Assembly: GCA_016721245.1 (NCBI GenBank)
Contig: JADKIQ010000019.1
Span: 62,001-126,000, forward strand
Source: Sphingobacteriales bacterium
GTDB lineage: Bacteria; Bacteroidota; Bacteroidia; Chitinophagales; JADIYW01
Length of the DNA: 64,000 nucleotides
Direction of reading: 5' to 3'
This document shows, in pieces, positions 58,424-64,000 of the stretch; the stretch's first letter is position 1; each line of letters starts with the position of its first letter. The notes below the pieces were generated by a model. The model was not told the origin of the DNA and did no database searches. It saw only the letters and a program-made list of their open reading frames with translations. The position numbers and the translations under genes are program-made.

Positions 58424-59920
58424 ATGAAGAGACTTTTACTTTGTTTGTTTATTATCAATGGTTATACATACTGTACAGCCCAGTTAGCAATTACCAACGG
58501 TGCTACCACAACTACATTAGTCAATACTTTATTGGGTACCGGTGTTACCGCTTCTAATGTTACTTTTCAGGGAGTTTACGGCACCGGCTCAAAATATCAG
58601 GCAGGTTCGTTTTCTGCTGCAGGAAGTGTGGCCACTAATCTGGGTTTTTCTTCCGGAATTGTTTTAAGTACCTGCCATACCAGCGATATTCCGCTTTCAA
58701 TGGCTACTTTTCCCGGTAATAATAATTTCAGCAGTTCTGGATTGACTTCTACTTGCTCAAACGGAGAAATCAGACAGGGCGGAACTTGTCCTGTTTATAT
58801 TAATGATGTAGATGTTTTAGCCGGAAGCCAGAATTATTATAATGCTGCCATTTTAGAATTTGATTTTGTTCCAAACAATACTTTCATCTCCTTTAAGTAT
58901 GTGTTCGGCTCAGAAGAATATGACCAAAATGACGGAAGCGGTCTGCCGATAAATTACAACTGTTCTTCTTATAACGATAAGTTCGGTTTTATCATCAGTG
59001 GCCCCGGCATTGCGGGCGGACAGGGATTCAGCAGTAATGGAAGAAATATTGCGCGGCTATCAAACGGCTCGGAAGTTTCCATCAATTCAGTGAATAACGG
59101 AGTGGTGGGCACCTACGGTGGTTCCCCTTCCGCATCCAATTGCACGGCTGCAAATTCATCATGGGTGAATTCAAATCCAACGGCAGAATTCAAGGGACCC
59201 ATTTATGGCATCCAATTTAACGGAAATACAAAAGTGTTAACTGCTAGCCAGTCGGGTTTGACTGTTGGTGCCACTTACCATATAAAGTTGATTGTTACGG
59301 ATGTCAATGACGGTGCATACGATAGTGGCGTTTTTTTACAGGCATCCAGTTTTTCTTCACCTGTTTTGTTGCCGGTTGAACTGATTAGCTTTGATGCAAA
59401 ATGCAATGAAGCATTTACTGAAGTGAAATGGGAAACCGCATCTGAAAAGAACAACGATTACTTTTTACTGCAAAGAGCTGGTGAGGATTTAAAATTTGAA
59501 ACGATTGCAACTATAAAAGGGAATGGCAATAGCAATAGTGTAAAGCAATATTTCTTTAAAGATAATACCAACCTTCCTGTTAATTACTATCAACTGATAC
59601 AGGTAGATAAGGATGGTACGCGCAGCACCAGCAAAATGCTTATTTCAAAAAACACTTGCAAAACAGATTTTATTGTCAATACGGTTTATTACAATATGGC
59701 AAATCAGAATATCTTTATAAATTATGATGCAGAGGAAAACAAACAAGTTACAGTAACAATTTATGATTTGTTAGGGAAAGTCGTTTACACTACTAAAAAA
59801 GAAATGATTACAGGACTGAATGTATTACAACTTGATGCAAATGATTTAGGAAGTGGAATCTATGTATGTGCCTTTTCAACCCCTGACTATAATGTGGTAA
59901 AAAAGATAATTATAAACTAG
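58424..59920 (+). CDS. Choice-of-anchor-L-domain T9SS-secreted protein
   Basis: A 498-residue surface protein starting at the ATG at 58424 (MKRLLLCLFIINGYTYCTAQ is the signal peptide); the longer frame would start inside the divergent gene's start region. The choice-of-anchor-L domain (about 25-310) has TNLGFSSGIVLSTCHTSDIP, FDFVPNNTFISFKYVFGSEE and YNDKFGFIISGPG, followed by a short Fn3-like segment (FDAKCNEAFTEVKWETASEK) and a C-terminal T9SS sorting domain (NIFINYDAEENKQVTVTIYD to GIYVCAFSTPD). Probably a surface adhesin or filament-type protein. Confidence 0.88.
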   Translation: MKRLLLCLFIINGYTYCTAQLAITNGATTTTLVNTLLGTGVTASNVTFQGVYGTGSKYQAGSFSAAGSVATNLGFSSGIVLSTCHTSDIPLSMATFPGNNNFSSSGLTSTCSNGEIRQGGTCPVYINDVDVLAGSQNYYNAAILEFDFVPNNTFISFKYVFGSEEYDQNDGSGLPINYNCSSYNDKFGFIISGPGIAGGQGFSSNGRNIARLSNGSEVSINSVNNGVVGTYGGSPSASNCTAANSSWVNSNPTAEFKGPIYGIQFNGNTKVLTASQSGLTVGATYHIKLIVTDVNDGAYDSGVFLQASSFSSPVLLPVELISFDAKCNEAFTEVKWETASEKNNDYFLLQRAGEDLKFETIATIKGNGNSNSVKQYFFKDNTNLPVNYYQLIQVDKDGTRSTSKMLISKNTCKTDFIVNTVYYNMANQNIFINYDAEENKQVTVTIYDLLGKVVYTTKKEMITGLNVLQLDANDLGSGIYVCAFSTPDYNVVKKIIIN

Positions 59921-59958
59921 CCCTTAGACTAAAAACTAAAGACTCATCCTTATTTGCA

Positions 59959-59984
59959 ACGCCCAACGAAAGTTGGGTGTTTTC
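59959..59984 (+). terminator. Terminator after the anchor-L gene
   Basis: ACGCCCAAC-GAAA-GTTGGGTGT stem (one wobble) followed by T-run. Confidence 0.8.
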
Positions 59985-60015
59985 ATTTATTTTTAAAGAA
60001 ATACTTTCGGTCAGG

Positions 60016-60875
60016 TTAAATGTTTTCTAATACATGTCGTATTAATTTATCTGTAGCACCATGTGGATCTTTACTGAATGTTCCGTCTACACGGTTTGCC
60101 AGAATGGCATTGCAGGATAAAGCATGATGGCCGAACAATTTGCTCATACCGTAAATGGCGGAAGTTTCCATTTCCATATTCGTGAATTTCCTGCCGCCGG
60201 GTAAGGTGATGGCGGATAATTCATCGATGTATTTTTTATCTTTTGGCGCAATACGTACCGTTCTTCCCTGTGGTCCGTAGAAACCGCAATTCGTCAGTGT
60301 AACGCCTTTGCGCATATCTTTCGCCACCGTGTTCAACAGCGTGTCGGAGCCTTTGGCAATAACGGGATGTACACCCAGGTTTTTGACAATCGGAATAATG
60401 GGTTCCAAAAATTGTTTGTCTTCTTCCGAAACCTCAAAATTATAAAAGCCCAGCAAACCATCCAATCCGATACCGTATTCACTGGCAAGAAAACTATCCA
60501 CCGGAATGTCATGCTGCAGGGAACCGCAGGTGCCAATACGAATCAGATTTAAAGCGTTAATTCAGTTTTGGCAATACGTGTTTTTAAATCCATATTTACT
60601 AGTGCATCTAACTCCGTAAGGACGATATCAATATTATCCGTTCCGATGCCGGTAGATAAACAAGTGAGCCTTTTTTTGCCGATATAACCGGTATGTGTTA
60701 CAAATTCGCGCTTCTGTTTTTTTATTTCAATCCTGTCAAAATAGCGCGATACTTCTTCCACCCGATCAGGGTCGCCCACCAGAAAAATGGTATCGGCAAT
60801 GTCTTCCGGTAAAATATTTAAATGGTATATACTACCATCCGGATTCAGGATTAATTCACTTGCTTCTATTTGCAT
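60016..60875 (-). pseudogene. Nucleoside phosphorylase, one frameshift
   Basis: A purine/uridine phosphorylase-family gene of about 287 codons in two frames. The first part (from 60875) has FLVGDPDRVEEVSRYFD and LTCLSTGIGTDNIDIVLTEL; it stops at 60549 after TELTL. The remainder continues in another frame from about 60555 with LNLIRIGTCGSLQHDIPVD (the phosphate-binding RIGTCG), then GRTVRIAPKD, FTNMEMETSAIYGMSKLF and a normal C-terminus. One missing base near 60553-60557 (AC|GCTTTAAAT) accounts for the break. Uridine phosphorylase-like, salvage of nucleosides. It may be a sequencing error, as in two other genes here. Confidence 0.85.
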
Positions 60876-60981
60876 ACGTTAAAATTATAAACCAAAATAC
60901 AAATTCCTTTTTAAATCACTCCTGATAAATATCATACGAAATACTTATTTTACTCTTTTCATATCGTATTTTTGAGTTAAA

Positions 60982-62886
60982 GTGATAACGCCCGGTCATA
61001 TATTAAAAGAATATTTCGGTTTTAACGAATTCCGTTCGCAGCAACAAGAGATTATTCAATCCGTACTGGACGGAAAAGATACGCTTGCCTTATTGCCTAC
61101 GGGTGGCGGCAAGTCTGTTTGTTTCCAGATTCCGGCTCTGATGCAGGATGGGATTTGTGTGGTAGTTTCCCCCTTGATTGCTTTGATGAAAGATCAGGTA
61201 TTTCAGCTCAAAAACAGGGAAATAAAAGCGGCTGCCATTTTCTCGGGATTGTCGTATCATGAAATCGATGTGATTCTGGATAATTGTCAGTTCGGATATT
61301 ATAAGTTCCTGTATGTTTCTCCGGAACGATTGAAGACGGAGATATTTATAGAACGTTTTAAGCGAATGAAGGTGAATCTGATTGCCGTAGATGAAGCGCA
61401 TTGTGTTTCGCAGTGGGGTTATGATTTTCGCCCTCCTTATCTTGAAATTGCTGAAATAAGAAAATACCATCCGAAAGTTCCTGTATTGGCGTTGACGGCC
61501 TCTGCAACACCGCAGGTTCAGAAAGATATCATTGAAAAGCTGGCACTTAAAAATCATGCAGTTTTTAAAAAATCTTTTGTTCGTGATAACCTGAGTTTTG
61601 TAGTCAGAAGAGAGGAGGCAAAGTATCCGAAATTATTAGAGATTGTACAGAAACTGAAAGGCAGCGGTATTGTCTATGTGCGCAACAGGAATAAAACGAA
61701 AGATATAGCGGAGTACCTGATGCAGCATAACATAAAAGCAGATTTTTATCATGCAGGATTGAAGACCAATGAACGAAGTATTAAACAGGATAACTGGCTG
61801 AAGAATAAAACGCAGGTAATTGTTTGTACCAATGCATTCGGAATGGGTATCGATAAATCAGATGTGCGTTTTGTGATTCATATGGATGTAGCCGAAAGTC
61901 TCGAAGCTTATTACCAGGAAGCGGGAAGAGCAGGACGTGACGGGAAATTATCATATGCTGCTTTATTGTACAATCAGCCGGATATAGATAAATTGCAGGA
62001 GCGTATCGATCAGAAATTTCCTCCGATTGAAACGATTAAAAATGTGTACAATGCGGTATGCAATCATCTGGGAATTGCCGTAGAAAGCGGTAAAATGCTG
62101 ACGCATAATTTTGATATCATGTATTTTTCGCGACAATTTAAACTGGATGCAACAGCTGTTTACAATAGTTTGAAAATTCTGGAGCAGGAAGGTTATTTAC
62201 AGATGAGTGAAGGAGTGCTGCTGCCATCACGTGCCATCTTCAGAGTAGATAAACTGGAGTTGTATAAGTTTGAAGTGGCGAATTCCGGTTTTGCAGCATT
62301 GATAAAATCTCTGTTGAGGTCTTATGGCGGCATTATGGATCATTATACAAAAATCAGTGAAGCTCAGCTGGCTGTGCAAATGAAGGTGTCAGAAAGTGAA
62401 GTGATAAAACAATTAAATCTGTTGCACAAAAATAAAATACTGACTTATGTGCCTGCCAATGACAAGCCATCCATCATGTTGCTGACAGAGCGTATGCATG
62501 AAAACAATTTGTACATCAATACACAGTACATCAATCAGCGTAAAAAAACGATAAACGAACAGTTACAGGCAATGATTCACTTCATGGAACAAAGGACTGT
62601 TTGCCGGCAGATTACGATGTGTATGTATTTTGGCGAAACAGATGCAAAGGCATGCGGAAGATGTGATATTTGTCTGGAAGAAAAAAAGAAACAAGATGCT
62701 GATGAAGATTTCAAAAACGCCAAAAGTTATATTTTGCAAAAAACAAAAAATACCTGGGTGAAAACGGAAGATTTATTGCCGGAAAATGCGCATTTTGCAA
62801 AGCAATTATACAAAGAGGTAATCCGGTTTTTACTGGATGAAAAAAAACTGATGACCAACGATAAAAATGAACTGAAAAGTGTCTAA
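60982..62886 (+). CDS. recQ: ATP-dependent DNA helicase RecQ
   Basis: A 634-residue 3'-5' helicase acting in DNA repair and recombination. It starts at GTG 60982 (MITPGHILKEYFGFNEFRSQ). Motif I LLPTGGGKSVCFQIPAL, motif II AVDEAHCVSQWGYDFRPPY, motif VI YYQEAGRAGRDG, and the RecQ-C-terminal zinc module (CRQITMCMYFGETDAKACGR then CDIC) are present. The winged-helix part follows; I see no HRDC domain, so it is the short RecQ type. Its last 8 bases overlap the glycosyltransferase start. Confidence 0.95.
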   Translation: MITPGHILKEYFGFNEFRSQQQEIIQSVLDGKDTLALLPTGGGKSVCFQIPALMQDGICVVVSPLIALMKDQVFQLKNREIKAAAIFSGLSYHEIDVILDNCQFGYYKFLYVSPERLKTEIFIERFKRMKVNLIAVDEAHCVSQWGYDFRPPYLEIAEIRKYHPKVPVLALTASATPQVQKDIIEKLALKNHAVFKKSFVRDNLSFVVRREEAKYPKLLEIVQKLKGSGIVYVRNRNKTKDIAEYLMQHNIKADFYHAGLKTNERSIKQDNWLKNKTQVIVCTNAFGMGIDKSDVRFVIHMDVAESLEAYYQEAGRAGRDGKLSYAALLYNQPDIDKLQERIDQKFPPIETIKNVYNAVCNHLGIAVESGKMLTHNFDIMYFSRQFKLDATAVYNSLKILEQEGYLQMSEGVLLPSRAIFRVDKLELYKFEVANSGFAALIKSLLRSYGGIMDHYTKISEAQLAVQMKVSESEVIKQLNLLHKNKILTYVPANDKPSIMLLTERMHENNLYINTQYINQRKKTINEQLQAMIHFMEQRTVCRQITMCMYFGETDAKACGRCDICLEEKKKQDADEDFKNAKSYILQKTKNTWVKTEDLLPENAHFAKQLYKEVIRFLLDEKKLMTNDKNELKSV

Positions 62887-63967
62887 GCGGATTATACTAA
62901 CGGTGACGAATGATTTGGTGTACGACCAGCGGATGCAGCGTATCTGCTCCTCGTTGCAGCAACATCGGTTTTCGGTAGAGTTGCTTGGAAGAAATCTTTC
63001 AGATTCCAAGCCCATTCCGAAACAAACATTTAAACAAACCAGATTAAGCTGCTTTTTTAATAAAGGATTTTTGTTTTACGCTGAATTTAATATCCGTTTA
63101 TTGTTTTATTTATTGCTGAATAAATTTGATATAGTATGCGGCTGCGATTTAGATACATTGCCCGCTGCTGTGTTGGCATCAAAACTAAAACGTAAAAAAG
63201 TGGTGTATGATGCACACGAATATTTTCCCGAAAGTCCTGAATTAATTGGCAAACCATTTAAGCAATCCATTTGGAATTTTATAGAGAAAATTATTGTACC
63301 GCACACAGATGCACTATATACCGTTACAAATTCCATTGCTCAAATCTTCAATAGAAAATATAAAGCAGATTGTAAACTGGTGAGGAATTTACCTGTAAAA
63401 AATAATTCAAAGCCCCAAACACCAAACTCAAAATTTCTATTGTATCAGGGAGCGGTGAATATTGGCCGGGGTTTAAATGAGATGTTATTGGCAATGCTGA
63501 AAATTGAAAATATAGAATTCCGTATTGCGGGTGATGGTGATGAAATGGAACATATAAAAAATAGTGTGAAAGAATTACATCTGGAGCAGAAAGTAAAATT
63601 ATTAGGTAAAAAGACACCCGCAGAATTAAATAAGATTACCCAGCAGGCGTATATTGGAATCAATTTGTTAGAAAACCGCGGACTGAGTTACTATTATTCG
63701 CTAGGCAATAAAACATTCGATTATATTCAGGCAGGTATTCCGCAAGTTCTTATCGGCTTCCCGGAGTATATCGAATTGAATAATAAATACAATATTGGTA
63801 TTGTTGTGGAAGAATTGACGATAGATAATATTTGTGCGGCCATCAGAAAATTGCTTTCCGATAAGGAATTGTATCTTCAGTTACAGCAGAATTGTTTAAA
63901 AGCGAGAAAGGAATTGTGCTGGGAAAATGAAGAAAAAAAATTGATTAAAATTTACGAAAGGTTATAA
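62879..63967 (+). CDS. GT4-type glycosyltransferase
   Basis: A 362-residue GT-B glycosyltransferase (GT4 clade). It starts at GTG 62879, overlapping recQ by 8 bases. N-terminal Rossmann start MSKRIILTVTNDLVYDQRMQ (the D-x-R-x form common to this clade), DIVCGCDLDTLPAAVLASKL, VVYDAHEYFPESPEL, and the C-terminal nucleotide-sugar domain with YQGAVNIGRGLNEMLLAM, IAGDGDEMEHIK and YSLGNKTFDYIQAGIPQVL, in which the usual E-x(7)-E acidic pair is not obvious. Sugar and acceptor unknown; probably envelope polysaccharide. Confidence 0.9.
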   Translation: MSKRIILTVTNDLVYDQRMQRICSSLQQHRFSVELLGRNLSDSKPIPKQTFKQTRLSCFFNKGFLFYAEFNIRLLFYLLLNKFDIVCGCDLDTLPAAVLASKLKRKKVVYDAHEYFPESPELIGKPFKQSIWNFIEKIIVPHTDALYTVTNSIAQIFNRKYKADCKLVRNLPVKNNSKPQTPNSKFLLYQGAVNIGRGLNEMLLAMLKIENIEFRIAGDGDEMEHIKNSVKELHLEQKVKLLGKKTPAELNKITQQAYIGINLLENRGLSYYYSLGNKTFDYIQAGIPQVLIGFPEYIELNNKYNIGIVVEELTIDNICAAIRKLLSDKELYLQLQQNCLKARKELCWENEEKKLIKIYERL

Positions 63968-63977
63968 TTAATGGTAA

Positions 63978-64000
63978 ACTCACGACTCACGACTCACGAC
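63978..64000. repeat. 7-bp microsatellite ACTCACG at the window edge
   Basis: ACTCACG repeated three times plus two bases, cut by the window end. It is of the same kind as other short-word spacers in the window. Confidence 0.7.

Noticed and set aside
1..64000. CRISPR array or cas genes
   Set aside because: No regularly spaced short direct repeats with unique spacers and no Cas-like protein seen.

Overview
The window reads as a chromosomal segment of a Bacteroidota bacterium, most likely a Chitinophagia-like environmental lineage. The signs are: type IX secretion (T9SS) sorting domains on two large surface proteins; promoter -7 boxes of the TAnnTTTG kind; almost no Shine-Dalgarno sequences; a glyoxylate shunt (aceB, aceA); and the Bacteroidota-style CusA-TolC fusion. 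The family assignment is inference; the phylum is well supported.

Region 1 (1-5.1 kb): a frameshifted M48 metalloprotease gene cut by the window edge, followed by what looks like an integron-like gene-cassette array. On the minus strand, a tyrosine recombinase (4042-5106) is followed by a short region with three copies of CAATACAAAATGCG, then two gene-less cassettes of about 430 bp, then small cassettes carrying a hypothetical gene (frameshifted), a DinB-family gene and another hypothetical. The cassettes are separated by large attC-like imperfect palindromes whose ends match as cassette logic predicts. The recombinase lacks the usual integron-integrase insertion. I consider this the most interesting part of the window.

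Region 2 (5.2-21.3 kb): ordinary chromosome. It holds a ParDE-like toxin-antitoxin pair, phoH, a SAM hydroxide adenosyltransferase, an ABM monooxygenase, aroB, tpx, a pirin, an SDR, mlaE-mlaF, sucD, a VWA-like membrane protein, glpK, and two paralogous small lipoproteins.

Region 3 (21.3-44.3 kb): a 22.9-kb integrative element inserted in a tRNA-Met(CAT) gene. The intact tRNA is at the left end and the displaced original tRNA 3' half is at the right end. Compensatory T-arm differences show that the element brought its own 3' half. A minus-strand integrase/excisionase-like pair sits at the left. A second small recombinase, an XRE regulator, a SHOCT/DUF2752 gene trio and an HUH-Rep-like gene sit at the right. 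The cargo (23.35-40.3 kb) is one co-directional block for copper and divalent-metal resistance: CusA-TolC fusion, CusB-like adaptor, DUF3703, a secreted HMA protein, a ZntA-like ATPase, HYC_CC_PP, HMBD and DUF3347 periplasmic proteins, a haem-binding-domain protein, CopA, and a multicopper oxidase fused to a CopB-like barrel. Together they would export metal from the cytoplasm, carry it across the envelope, and oxidise or sequester it in the periplasm.

Region 4 (44.3-64 kb): clpS-aat (N-degron pathway), a transglutaminase / alpha-E / circularly permuted ATP-grasp trio, a 1351-residue T9SS protein, aceB-lipoprotein-aceA, a hypothetical, a second T9SS protein, a frameshifted nucleoside phosphorylase, recQ and a glycosyltransferase. 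Three genes in the window carry apparent single-base deletions, which may be sequencing errors rather than true pseudogenes.
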